Assembly (NCBI GenBank): GCA_021463865.1
Contig: JAJTXY010000003.1
Span: forward strand, 242,087-306,086
DNA: 64,000 nucleotides
Direction: 5' to 3'
Origin: Anaerolineae bacterium
Lineage (GTDB): Bacteria > Chloroflexota > Anaerolineae > Aggregatilineales > J027
Shown here: positions 1 through 8,309 of the stretch, one piece after another
Position numbering within the stretch: position 1 is the stretch's first letter
How the letters are laid out: each line of letters opens with the position of its first letter
The notes under the pieces: generated by a model
Databases searched by the model: none
What the model was told of the DNA's origin: nothing
What the model saw: only the letters and a program-made list of their open reading frames with translations
Translations under genes and position numbers: made by a program

Positions 1-1
1 A

Positions 2-64
2 TCACTTGCCAAAGATATGCGCCGTCAATTTGATGTTGATGATGACCAGCGTAATGAGAAATAA
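2..64 (+). CDS. C-terminal end of an unidentified protein (partial)
   Basis: The first bases read as an open frame ending SLAKDMRRQFDVDDDQRNEK and then TAA. It enters from outside the window. The tail is strongly charged, as many cytosolic proteins end, and a terminator hairpin follows within 35 bases, which supports a real gene end. Too little is visible to name a family. Confidence 0.5.
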   Translation, partial: SLAKDMRRQFDVDDDQRNEK

Positions 65-96
65 CCCAGCTATACAGTCAAAAAGACTGGCATACA

Positions 97-127
97 AAAA
101 GGCTCACCGCAACTGGATGAGCCTTTT
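97..127. terminator. Bidirectional terminator between convergent genes
   Basis: A perfect 10-base-pair stem (AAAAGGCTCA with TGAGCCTTTT) surrounds an 11-base loop. It is flanked by A-rich sequence on one side and T-rich on the other, so it can work on both strands. It lies between the plus-strand gene ending at 64 and the minus-strand ccm operon ending at 136. Confidence 0.8.
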
Positions 128-135
128 CTATTCCT

Positions 136-348
136 TTAGTGGGATGGTACAGCGTTGGTCGCAGTTGAGGATGCGGGCGAAGAGGATGTTGAGGCCGCCG
201 GGGTTTGTTCGGATGCTTCTAATTGATCTAACAAAGCCTCTGTTTTGGCACAAGAACGATAACGCCACACAATGCTGCCAATCAGTAACCCCAATAGTGT
301 AAACGCGACAATATAGCCTAGAATCATGTAATCAAGTGTATCGGGCAT
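136..348 (-). CDS. ccmD: CcmD-like small membrane protein
   Basis: A 70-residue protein with one N-terminal membrane segment (about residues 8-28) and a short cytosolic tail rich in Ala, Ser and Thr. It is the last gene of the ccm operon, 11 bases after ccmC. In system I cytochrome c maturation, CcmD is a small single-pass protein that helps release holo-CcmE from CcmABC. Sequence conservation in this family is weak, so the call rests mostly on size, topology and position. Confidence 0.65.
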   Translation of the reverse strand: MPDTLDYMILGYIVAFTLLGLLIGSIVWRYRSCAKTEALLDQLEASEQTPAASTSSSPASSTATNAVPSH

Positions 349-359
349 GGTTGCTCTCC

Positions 360-1082
360 TTAAGCGTTCAATAGGAGCTTCATCTTACGAGCTTGAATGA
401 GTTTGGTACGATTTTCCAAGCGGATGCGATGCCACAGCAGAGTAATGCTAATCACCACATAGGTGAAAATCGTGAACAAGAGGGTGGTCGTAATCCGGTC
501 TGACATGGCGAAGTCGCCCTCAATACCCTCACTCGTAGAAGTCGGGCCAGCCACCACCGGATGAATGGTATCGGGACGCACCCGGATGATGATGATGGTC
601 AAAAACACGCTAGAAAACGCCAAAATAGAATAGACGGCCGCAAAACGACGGCGACGGTTGGGGTCTTCAATGCCTGCGCGGAGCATCAAATAAGCAGCAT
701 AGGCCAACCACATAATCGCTACTGTCGTTAGCCGGGGATCCCACGTCCACCATGTATTCCAGATGGGTCGTGCCCAAATAGCTCCGGTGACGATATTGAT
801 TAGGGAAAATATAAGCCCAAGCTCGATTGCGGAAAGCCCAAGATCATCCCATTTTTCGTGACGGGTGCGAAGATATTGGATACCCGCAATCAAGGCCACC
901 ACAAACAATACAAATGAGGCAAAAAACGCACCGAGATGGGTATAAAAAATACGCTGGACTTCACCCTGTGTCCGCTCTGGCCCCACGTAGGAGAAAATCA
1001 TCCAAAACGAGATGATAAACAAGCCGATGCTGGCATAGGTGAGCCAGCGCAAATTACGAGTTCGAGATTCACTATATTGCAT
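360..1082 (-). CDS. ccmC: Heme exporter/handling membrane protein CcmC
   Basis: A 240-residue polytopic membrane protein with about six predicted segments. It carries the tryptophan-rich WWD signature (NTWWTWDPRLT, about residues 109-119), the heme-binding periplasmic motif of the heme-handling protein family. CcmC presents heme to CcmE, forming holo-CcmE in the CcmABCD complex. The gene lies 3 bases after ccmB and before the CcmD-like gene, in the canonical A-B-C-D order. Length is normal for the family. Confidence 0.95.
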   Translation of the reverse strand: MQYSESRTRNLRWLTYASIGLFIISFWMIFSYVGPERTQGEVQRIFYTHLGAFFASFVLFVVALIAGIQYLRTRHEKWDDLGLSAIELGLIFSLINIVTGAIWARPIWNTWWTWDPRLTTVAIMWLAYAAYLMLRAGIEDPNRRRRFAAVYSILAFSSVFLTIIIIRVRPDTIHPVVAGPTSTSEGIEGDFAMSDRITTTLLFTIFTYVVISITLLWHRIRLENRTKLIQARKMKLLLNA

Positions 1083-1085
1083 ATC

Positions 1086-1823
1086 CTATTCCTCTACGAT
1101 GAAATCGAACAAGAAAAAACCTGCTAACAAAAAAACAAAATCTACCACGACCAGCAGTTGTATCCAAGGCAACCAATCCTCCGTTTTGAGTTCAGTCAGC
1201 AAGGCAGTGCTGGCGCGAGTCGCCGAGATGATGATTGGGAGGATGACAGGCAGCAGCAAAATCGGCAGCAGCATTTCACGCGCACGGGCATGGACACTCA
1301 TACTGGCGACCAAAGTGCCGGTAGTCGCAAAGCCCAAACACCCTAACACAATAATCAGCCACAACACAGGCCGAAATAAATTGACATTAAATAGTACGGT
1401 CAGCAAAAACACCAGCAAAAATCCAACAGCGAGCGTAAACAGAAAATTCCCGATCATCTTGCCATAAAAAAGGGCACTACGTTCAACGGGGGCTAACAAC
1501 AGGGCATCTAGGCTACCTTTGTCTTTTTCGGCAGCTAATGAGCGTCCTAGACCTAATGTGCCCGCAAAGGCGATTGTCACCCACAGCACCCCGCCAACAG
1601 TGGCTTCTTGGGCTTGGCGATCAAGTTCCAACGCGAAGGAAAAAATCAACACCGCCATAATCGAGAACAACAGCATGGCATTGACCATTTCACGTCCGCG
1701 TGCCTCGGCCCGTAAATCTTTCCATGCCAGCGACGCCACCACTTGAAAATAGGGAGTCCGCAGACGCCGCTTTTTCGGTTGGGTGGTAGAAGTGGTTTCG
1801 GGGGTTGTCGTTGTTGCACTCAT
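1086..1823 (-). CDS. ccmB: Heme ABC exporter membrane subunit CcmB
   Basis: A 245-residue membrane protein with about six hydrophobic segments and an N-terminal soluble stretch of about 30 residues rich in Thr and Arg. The cytosolic motif around SLAAEKDKGSLDALLLAPV (about residues 94-112) is typical of CcmB and related ABC-2 type proteins. It overlaps ccmA by four bases (ATGA), implying translational coupling. CcmA and CcmB form the ATP-driven part of the complex that releases holo-CcmE. Confidence 0.92.
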   Translation of the reverse strand: MSATTTTPETTSTTQPKKRRLRTPYFQVVASLAWKDLRAEARGREMVNAMLLFSIMAVLIFSFALELDRQAQEATVGGVLWVTIAFAGTLGLGRSLAAEKDKGSLDALLLAPVERSALFYGKMIGNFLFTLAVGFLLVFLLTVLFNVNLFRPVLWLIIVLGCLGFATTGTLVASMSVHARAREMLLPILLLPVILPIIISATRASTALLTELKTEDWLPWIQLLVVVDFVFLLAGFFLFDFIVEE

Positions 1824-2545
1824 GCGGTTGTCATCATCCCAACAGTTTCAGCATAGATGCGGGGCAGTTCATCGGTGGTCATAGCGCTCGTTGGGCCATA
1901 ATAGCCGATTTTACCGCGACTCAGAATCGCAACATGGGTCGCGTGTTGATAGGCGCGGCCTAGATCGTGGGTGGTCATAATGACGGTACGAATCCCGTCC
2001 TTGACCCCCGCCACTTCAGTCAATAAATGATCGAGCAAAGCGGCGGCATCCACATCCAAGCCCGTATAGGGTTCGTCCAGTAGTAAAATCGCTGGGTCAT
2101 GCAGCAGGGCACGGGCAATTGCCAAGCGCTGTACCATGCCGCGTGAAAAAGTCTGTACCACGCTTTTGGCTCGTTTATCCAAGCCGACTTGTTGGAGCAT
2201 CGTGTGAACCCGATCTCCCCGTTCAGCGGCAGGCACATCATAGAGGCGAGCAAAAAACAGCAGATTTTCTTCGGCGGTCAGAGAATCATATAACAGCGGC
2301 AAATGGCTGACGACGCCTAGCTGTTGACGCACGGCAAACGTCTCTTTAGGGATTTCCCACCCGCCGATCAGTACACGACCCGAAGTCGGTTTGGCAAGTC
2401 CCTGTAAAATCCGCAGCATGGTGGTTTTGCCAGAGCCGTTTGGCCCCAAAAAGGCCAAAAACTGACCACGCTCCACCTTCAAATCTACGCCGCGTAGCAC
2501 CGGGAAATACCCAAATGTTTTGACTAGGCTTTCAATCTCGATCAT
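1820..2545 (-). CDS. ccmA: Heme ABC exporter ATP-binding protein CcmA
   Basis: A 241-residue ABC ATPase with Walker A GPNGSGKTT (about residues 34-42), signature TFSRGMVQRLAIARAL (SRGMVQR replaces LSGGQ, as in CcmA), Walker B LLLDEPYTGLD and the H-loop TTHD. It powers release of heme-loaded CcmE. It overlaps both neighbours by four bases (ATGA). Confidence 0.93.
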   Translation of the reverse strand: MIEIESLVKTFGYFPVLRGVDLKVERGQFLAFLGPNGSGKTTMLRILQGLAKPTSGRVLIGGWEIPKETFAVRQQLGVVSHLPLLYDSLTAEENLLFFARLYDVPAAERGDRVHTMLQQVGLDKRAKSVVQTFSRGMVQRLAIARALLHDPAILLLDEPYTGLDVDAAALLDHLLTEVAGVKDGIRTVIMTTHDLGRAYQHATHVAILSRGKIGYYGPTSAMTTDELPRIYAETVGMMTTA

Positions 2546-3651
2546 GATGTGCCCTTATCGTTTTGCGAAAGATCATCCATCAGGGCCAGTGCTGATTTGC
2601 GCCGAGATACCCAAAGCCAATAGCCAACCGCGCCACCAATTATCAAACTGCTGAGAACCACCAACAAAGCCACGAGAGCCGACCCTCCCTGCTCATCCTC
2701 ATCCGATTTTGCAGTAGCGGCCCCTTCTGGAACACCTTCCACTGTAAATTTCAAATTCTCATTGGCCGGCAAAGGCGATTTTTGTTGATAGACATGATAG
2801 GTCAAACGGCTGCCTTCAGGCTGCTGATCGTCGGTGCGTTCAAATAAATCCCCCGTGACTCGAATTTCATTTTCGGGAACCCACACCGAGAAATTACGGA
2901 CGCTGACCGGGAAAATCTGGTCAATGATTGCGCTGCCTTCATAGGGTAAAAAATAGGATAGGCGGATGACATGGGGTGTGGGCCAACCGGGAAAAATCGG
3001 CTGGGTATCGTAAATAACCGGGATGACCCCTTCTTGAATAATAAAGCGCTGTGCCCCCGATTCCCCCTCTGGTGCGATGTTATAGGCACCAACCGGAAGT
3101 TCAAAATGAAATGTGACCAAACGAGTGGGGTCTACTTCATTGGCAAAATACGGGATACGGTCACCGAGATTAAAAACCTGCAATTCGAGCAAAATCTTTA
3201 AGCCCACCTGCTGCAAATCAGTGAAGTCAATTTGAGTCGTCGCTTGGGCAATTTCCAGCTTGGTCAACTGGTCGGTGGTTTCATATAGGCGCAATTCAAT
3301 CGTGCCCTGTTCGTCCACATCGTTGGCTGAAAAAGGCGCGGTGGATTGGCGCAGTCCAGCATACACAGCCGAGACGGTATAAAAAATCTCCGGGCCAAAA
3401 CGTGGTACATTGACAAACGTGAATGTGCCATCGGCATTGGTGGGGATGGACTGCGTTTGTAGCAATCCATCCCGCACACTGACCATTTGCAACTCCACCG
3501 ACAACCCAGATGGAATCGGCGATCCATCCAGACTGCCGACCACAAGTTGGCCCTGTATGGTGAGGGTTTCTTGGGCCACCGCCGGAACAGTAGACCCCCT
3601 CGGCAACACCCCTATGACAAGTAAAAAGCAAGCCACTAGGCAGCGACGCAT
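2542..3651 (-). CDS. Secreted, C-terminally anchored protein of unknown function inside the ccm operon
   Basis: 369 residues with an N-terminal signal sequence (about 1-27), an extracytoplasmic body that begins with a beta-rich segment resembling carboxypeptidase-regulatory or transthyretin-like folds (about 30-125), and one C-terminal membrane helix (about 325-347) followed by a short basic tail. No heme-binding CxxCH or thiol-redox CxxC is visible. It sits between the CcmI-like gene (1-base overlap) and ccmA (4-base overlap), so it is almost certainly co-translated with the maturation machinery. Function is unknown; a periplasmic accessory role is only an inference from position. Confidence 0.75.
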   Translation of the reverse strand: MRRCLVACFLLVIGVLPRGSTVPAVAQETLTIQGQLVVGSLDGSPIPSGLSVELQMVSVRDGLLQTQSIPTNADGTFTFVNVPRFGPEIFYTVSAVYAGLRQSTAPFSANDVDEQGTIELRLYETTDQLTKLEIAQATTQIDFTDLQQVGLKILLELQVFNLGDRIPYFANEVDPTRLVTFHFELPVGAYNIAPEGESGAQRFIIQEGVIPVIYDTQPIFPGWPTPHVIRLSYFLPYEGSAIIDQIFPVSVRNFSVWVPENEIRVTGDLFERTDDQQPEGSRLTYHVYQQKSPLPANENLKFTVEGVPEGAATAKSDEDEQGGSALVALLVVLSSLIIGGAVGYWLWVSRRKSALALMDDLSQNDKGTS

Positions 3652-4061
3652 TAGACAGATACCCTTTTGGCCTGTTTCTGCTTTGAAGTGACTTTTTCAG
3701 ACCCTACTGTCCGATACTGCGAGACGGCTTTTTCGATTTCGTCATCTACCTCAACCAGATGGGCCTCAGCCTGATCGAGTTGAATCAGGGTGCTAATGGC
3801 GCGGCCAATCAGCAACTTGCGCTGCTCGGCATAGACCAGATTCGAGACCTTGCCCGTATCATAGTCAAAGTCAAGGTCACGAATGCTGATAAGCAATCCT
3901 TCAAGGCGAGTTCGCAGTTGAACGGCGGATTCTTCGGCATCCAGTTCAGTGGCTGTAACCGCACGCTTGGCCGTTTTTTCCGTTAGAACAATGGGACGCA
4001 GCACAAAAAACGCGATGAGTCCGAGCGCAAAAATCCCAAATACGATAGCTCCGGCGGTCAT
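3651..4061 (-). CDS. CcmI-like membrane protein, short form
   Basis: 136 residues: one N-terminal membrane helix (about 3-22) and a cytosolic helical region containing RDLDFDYDTGKVS, close to the RDLEFDYxTGKLS stretch seen in CcmI/CycH N-terminal regions. The large periplasmic TPR domain of full CcmI is absent. It overlaps its upstream neighbour by four bases (ATGA). CcmI normally chaperones apocytochrome c to CcmF/H; this short form could scaffold the complex without the apocytochrome-binding domain. Confidence 0.65.
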   Translation of the reverse strand: MTAGAIVFGIFALGLIAFFVLRPIVLTEKTAKRAVTATELDAEESAVQLRTRLEGLLISIRDLDFDYDTGKVSNLVYAEQRKLLIGRAISTLIQLDQAEAHLVEVDDEIEKAVSQYRTVGSEKVTSKQKQAKRVSV

Positions 4062-4684
4062 GACTGCTCCAGTGCCTGATCGAGTAGGCGGCGAAATGCG
4101 ATTTCGTTGGGTTGCCCGATATAATGTTCCAAAACCTCCCCATCGCGGCTGACCACGATGGTTTCGGGGTAGCCATCGGTTCGATACAGTTCCTGAATCT
4201 TGTCCCCAACATCCAAGCCGTTTAGATAGGTGATGTTGTACTGAGCGATATAATCCAGTGCCAGTTTGTCAGGGTCTTTGGCATTCACCCCAATAAAAAC
4301 CACCCCTTGTGCTTTGTAGTCGTTATAGACATTAACTAGCATGGGGGCTTCTTCATGACAGGGGGGGCAATTGGTCTGCCAGAAATTGATGACCACCACA
4401 TTTTCGCCTTTATAATCCGACAAGCGGATGTTTTGCCCATCATAGGTTTTGAGTGAAAAATCAGGAGCTGGGCCATCACTCAGCGGTTCCTGTTCGTTTT
4501 TATAGATACCACGCACCACCATTGCCGAAATCAACAGAACGGCCACCACCACCACAAGGGCAAACGGTGTCATCATACGGTTTTTGGTGGGTGCTTGGGC
4601 TGGCGTGGTATCCGCATAGGCATCCAGCACCTCTTGATCGCCATAGGGATCAGAGATAGGTTGATTTTGGGTCACTTCGGTCAT
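4058..4684 (-). CDS. Membrane-anchored thioredoxin-like protein (ResA/CcmG type)
   Basis: 208 residues: a Gly-poor cytosolic head, one membrane helix (about 39-61) and a thioredoxin fold with active site WQTNCPPCHEE, the CPPC motif characteristic of TlpA/ResA/CcmG proteins. These reduce the cysteines of apocytochrome c, or of CcmH, before heme attachment. Four-base overlaps with ccmH upstream and the CcmI-like gene downstream place it firmly in the maturation operon. Confidence 0.9.
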   Translation of the reverse strand: MTEVTQNQPISDPYGDQEVLDAYADTTPAQAPTKNRMMTPFALVVVVAVLLISAMVVRGIYKNEQEPLSDGPAPDFSLKTYDGQNIRLSDYKGENVVVINFWQTNCPPCHEEAPMLVNVYNDYKAQGVVFIGVNAKDPDKLALDYIAQYNITYLNGLDVGDKIQELYRTDGYPETIVVSRDGEVLEHYIGQPNEIAFRRLLDQALEQS

Positions 4685-5220
4685 TGATTCCCTTCCAATA
4701 GTTTCATCAAACGTTCGAGGTAAGCCGGATCAACATTGTCGGGTACGGGTCGGTCATAGTTCTCGTTGAGATTGGCAGCACGGGCGACTTGGAGGGCACG
4801 GGTTTCGCGGCGACGCCATTGATAGACTTGGAAACTTACGATCAAGCCCGCGACTAGCGCTAGGGAAATTGGAATAGCATAGGTCAGGCGGCGATTAGCG
4901 TCACTCACAGGGACACCCGTGACTTTTTCACCATAGCGATCCGCAAAATGCTGCTTAATTTCGTCTTCGGTCTTGCCCTGTGCCAAGAGGTCAGCAATTT
5001 CTTCACGCCATGCTTGGCATTGGGTACTGGGGCAATAGGCCACCGATACGCCCTGACACACATCACAATAAATTTGTGAGGCGACTTCATAAACATCATC
5101 AGCGGTCACACCGGGAGGGTATTTATCCCCCCCTTGCGCGGACACGGGTTGGCTGGACGCCATCATACCAACAAAAATCAAGATTCCAACAAGGCTCAAA
5201 ACTCGCGTGAACACCTTCAT
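4681..5220 (-). CDS. ccmH: Cytochrome c maturation protein CcmH
   Basis: 179 residues with a signal peptide (about 1-29), a periplasmic helical domain with redox motif YCDVCQG (Cys52/Cys55, where many homologues have CPVCQ or CLVCQ), a DRYGEKV stretch typical of CcmH/NrfF, and a C-terminal membrane helix (about 117-133). Two further cysteines follow the active site (positions 63 and 68). CcmH keeps apocytochrome thiols reduced and works with CcmF in heme ligation. It starts 5 bases after ccmF ends. Confidence 0.9.
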   Translation of the reverse strand: MKVFTRVLSLVGILIFVGMMASSQPVSAQGGDKYPPGVTADDVYEVASQIYCDVCQGVSVAYCPSTQCQAWREEIADLLAQGKTEDEIKQHFADRYGEKVTGVPVSDANRRLTYAIPISLALVAGLIVSFQVYQWRRRETRALQVARAANLNENYDRPVPDNVDPAYLERLMKLLEGNQ

Positions 5221-5225
5221 AATCC

Positions 5226-7571
5226 TTAATCTCCTGCGGCAGCAGTGGCGGTGATTGACGAGCGACGCGGTTGTCGGATGATGGCAGGTTCACGTCCGGG
5301 CCATGTCGCAATTATCGTTCCGATAATGAGCAAAACGCCACCCCACCAGACAAAATTGACCAGCGGATTCCAATAGACACGGAAGGTCACTTGGTCATTT
5401 TCGGTAAAAATCAGCAAGGTATAGAAATCGCCCTTCACATTACTGTGAACACCCGCGATGGACATGGGTGAACCAGATGGGAAAAAGTCCCGACGGGGGC
5501 GCAGTTGGTCAACGACCTTGCCATCTCGGAGTAGGGTGACATTGGCAATAGACATGGTACGGTCATCTTCGCCTTGGGCAAGGAAAGAATTATCCAAACG
5601 CATGTCATACCCACCGAGGCTAATCGTTTCACTGGGGGCAATGGTTTGCTGCGTCACCTCTTGGAAGATCGTGCTGCCAATAATCCCAATGCCAATGACC
5701 ACGATGCCAAGATGAATGACGTATCCTCCATAGCGGCGGCGGTCACGAGCGAACAATTTTGAGATAGCAACCGGATAGGGTTCGCCGTGTGTCTTGTGGC
5801 GGGCATGTGCCCCTTTGGAAATTTCAAGCAGGGTAGCGAATCCCGCAAAAGCCACAATACCAAAACCGAGAGTCGGGCCAACACCGATGCCGCCGATAAT
5901 TAGCCCAATCACCAAAATGGCGGTGAGAGCTATTGGAATTCGCAGGGCCGCCCCTACCTTTTCAGCCGTTGCACGCCGCCATGCCACCAACGGCGCGACC
6001 CCCATCAAAACATAGATGATGAGAAACAAAATGGCGGTGGGGGTGCGATAGTATTCAGGCCCCAACGTAATAACATCCTCGCGCAGGCCCACTCCAACCG
6101 CAAGGTCGGTAATTTTTTCAGCCCATGTGCCCCAAAAGACCACAATGGTCAGCGCAAAAAAGACCCAGTTGTTCAGCATGAACATGCTTTCGCGGCTGAA
6201 GATGCCTTCGATTTCATGGTCGCCTTTGAAATATCCCTGACGACTCCGCCACAGGAAAGCCACAGTGCTGCCGACCAACGTAATCAGGAGGAAGCCACCC
6301 ATCGGAATCGCCAGTGGGCTTTCGGCAAAGGTGTGAACGCTACTCAAAAGGCCGGTGCGAGTGGCGACGGTGCCAAGCAGAACCAAGAGGTAGGTGGCGA
6401 TAATCATCACCATATTCCAGCCCTTGAGCATTCCGCGCTTTTCTTGAATCATGACGCTATGCAAAAAGGCCGTCCCAGTCAGCCACGGCAGGAACGCGGA
6501 ATTTTCCACCGGGTCCCAACCCCAATAGCCGCCCCAGCCCAATACGTCATAGGCCCAGCGACCCCCTAAGATGAGGCCAATGGACAAAAAGACCCACGCG
6601 ACCAAACTCCACCGCCGTACCGCCCGAATCCAATCGGAGTCCATTCGCCCAAGCATCAAGGCAGCCATCGCAAAAGCGAAGGGAATCACAAATCCGGTGA
6701 AACCAAGATAGAGCATGGGGGGATGAATGACCATGCCGGGATGACGCAGCAGAGGATTCAGGCCATGTCCGTCATAAACGGCGGTGGCCCGCGCCGACGC
6801 AACACCTCCGAATTGAGGGGGGATAGTGTCGGATGTACTGAAATCGTTAAAGGTTTCCCCATTAAATTCAGTCTTCCATGGATAGGCAACCACCTTGCCC
6901 GATGGTTTTAAAATAGACACCTCTAGCGTGCGAGTGTTGCCATTTTCATCCATCCATGTACGAGCAAAAGGGTTTTCGTAAGAAACGTTCAATATGGTGA
7001 AAAACACCAATGTCGCCCCTAGAAATACCATTGCCCAAGGCATCAGATGATGCTGGCGTTTCCAATTGAACCAAACTGCACCAGCACTAAATAAACTCAA
7101 CATCCACGAGTAAAAGAGCAGCGACCCGGACTGGCTGCCCCAAAGTGCCGTAATTTTTAGGGTATCCGGTTGAAGATTAGCAGACACGCTGTTGACATAA
7201 TCAATACTATAATCACCCGTCCATTGGGCATAAATCAGTAGCAGACAGGCAAAGGTGAGTAAAGGAAAAACCGTTATTAGAGCAATGCGGGCACTTGAGG
7301 CGAATCGTTCATCAAAGCTGATGTGTCGGCGCAACAAAATGAGGAGGATAACAGTTGAAGTCGCGGCGATTATCAAAAGCGATGGCAAAACCGCAAGCCA
7401 TCCGAACAGCGCGACAACAAATTGAATCGGCAGCGAAACGAGTAGGGCTATTAGCGACCAAAAGGCCATCCGGTCATTTGATCCAATAGCACTCAAAAAT
7501 GCGAGCATAGTCGCGCTAATCACGACCAATAGCCCCAGAAAAGTAGAAACAATCCCAAGTTCAGCGATCAT
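5226..7571 (-). CDS. ccmF: Heme lyase CcmF
   Basis: About 781 residues with many membrane segments and the tryptophan-rich heme-handling motif WGGYWGWDPVENSAFLPW. CcmF is the synthetase that ligates heme from CcmE to the CxxCH motif of apocytochrome c. I chose the ATG at 7571 because AAAGAAG lies just upstream; an in-frame TTG at 7586 has no obvious ribosome binding site. Length is at the upper end for CcmF. A hairpin separates it from ccmE. Confidence 0.94.
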   Translation of the reverse strand: MIAELGIVSTFLGLLVVISATMLAFLSAIGSNDRMAFWSLIALLVSLPIQFVVALFGWLAVLPSLLIIAATSTVILLILLRRHISFDERFASSARIALITVFPLLTFACLLLIYAQWTGDYSIDYVNSVSANLQPDTLKITALWGSQSGSLLFYSWMLSLFSAGAVWFNWKRQHHLMPWAMVFLGATLVFFTILNVSYENPFARTWMDENGNTRTLEVSILKPSGKVVAYPWKTEFNGETFNDFSTSDTIPPQFGGVASARATAVYDGHGLNPLLRHPGMVIHPPMLYLGFTGFVIPFAFAMAALMLGRMDSDWIRAVRRWSLVAWVFLSIGLILGGRWAYDVLGWGGYWGWDPVENSAFLPWLTGTAFLHSVMIQEKRGMLKGWNMVMIIATYLLVLLGTVATRTGLLSSVHTFAESPLAIPMGGFLLITLVGSTVAFLWRSRQGYFKGDHEIEGIFSRESMFMLNNWVFFALTIVVFWGTWAEKITDLAVGVGLREDVITLGPEYYRTPTAILFLIIYVLMGVAPLVAWRRATAEKVGAALRIPIALTAILVIGLIIGGIGVGPTLGFGIVAFAGFATLLEISKGAHARHKTHGEPYPVAISKLFARDRRRYGGYVIHLGIVVIGIGIIGSTIFQEVTQQTIAPSETISLGGYDMRLDNSFLAQGEDDRTMSIANVTLLRDGKVVDQLRPRRDFFPSGSPMSIAGVHSNVKGDFYTLLIFTENDQVTFRVYWNPLVNFVWWGGVLLIIGTIIATWPGREPAIIRQPRRSSITATAAAGD

Positions 7572-7628
7572 GGCTTCTTTGTCCAAACTAAGTTAACGGT
7601 ACGGTAAACAAACTGTATGAATATCAAA

Positions 7629-7659
7629 GGGGGCAGCAATTCTGTACGTTGCAGCCCCC
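7629..7659 (-). terminator. Hairpin between ccmE and ccmF, possible attenuator or mRNA stabiliser
   Basis: On the minus strand a G-rich arm (GGGGGC-T-GCAA) pairs with TTGC-T-GCCCCC around an 8-base loop, with one T-T mismatch. The run after it (TTTGATATT) is only weakly T-rich. It lies in the one sizeable gap of the ccm operon, so partial termination or protection of the upstream ccmE message is plausible. Confidence 0.45.
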
Positions 7660-7706
7660 CTGCTGATTTCTATAGAGTTTCGCCCTGTGCTGAGGGCAAT
7701 GTCCAA

Positions 7707-8258
7707 CTATTCTTGGCTTTTCGCCACCTGATCGGGGGCTTCATCCTCATAACGGGTTGGGCATTTAAGTTGCAGGCTGTCAGCGTAGAAGATACCGTCT
7801 TCTCCCAACTTTCCAGAGAGGATAGCTTGCGCCTCATGCTTTAGCAAGTCTGGTATCTCCCCATCATGATAAACGACTGTCAATTTAGTGACATTCGGGT
7901 CGTTAGCGGCTGTGTACAGCACCTTAGATAAACCACCCTGTTCTTTGATGGTGTCGTTATCGTTCGGGATGTTGCCGACGACAAAAGTCAGGGTCTGCGT
8001 ATTGGCATCGAATTGATAGTCCCCAATTACCACACCGGAGATACGGACGTTCTTGCCGATCATATCGGGATCGTTGACCAATTCATCTACGGTCTTGAAG
8101 TATGCCCCACCAAACAGGGTGCCATAGATGAGATAGGCGATGATCCCCAAGATACCAAGTCCGCCAATCAGCATATACATTTGGCGCTGACCAAAGCGGG
8201 AATTTAATTTTGCAGCGAGTTCGGGCGTTTTCTCCCATGTGGGACTGTTGGTTGCCAT
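7707..8258 (-). CDS. ccmE: Heme chaperone CcmE, CxxxY variant
   Basis: 183 residues: a cytosolic N-terminus, one membrane helix (about 29-48) and the OB-fold domain of CcmE. Classical CcmE binds heme covalently through a histidine in a VLAKHDENY context. Here the corresponding region reads LQLKCPTRYEDE, with Cys166 and Tyr170, so it belongs to the Cys-type (CxxxY) CcmE known from Desulfovibrio and archaea. The ATG at 8258 has AAGGAG seven bases upstream and is preferred over an adjacent TTG. It heads the operon that continues into ccmF. Confidence 0.9.
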   Translation of the reverse strand: MATNSPTWEKTPELAAKLNSRFGQRQMYMLIGGLGILGIIAYLIYGTLFGGAYFKTVDELVNDPDMIGKNVRISGVVIGDYQFDANTQTLTFVVGNIPNDNDTIKEQGGLSKVLYTAANDPNVTKLTVVYHDGEIPDLLKHEAQAILSGKLGEDGIFYADSLQLKCPTRYEDEAPDQVAKSQE

Positions 8259-8309
8259 CAAGATGCTCCTTAGTTTCTAACCCAACCTTCAATGAATAGC
8301 TCTAAACCA

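Noticed and set aside
6..302. Plus-strand frame of 98 codons at the window start
   Set aside because: It runs through a terminator hairpin and the CcmD-like gene; the frame ending at 64 is the better reading.
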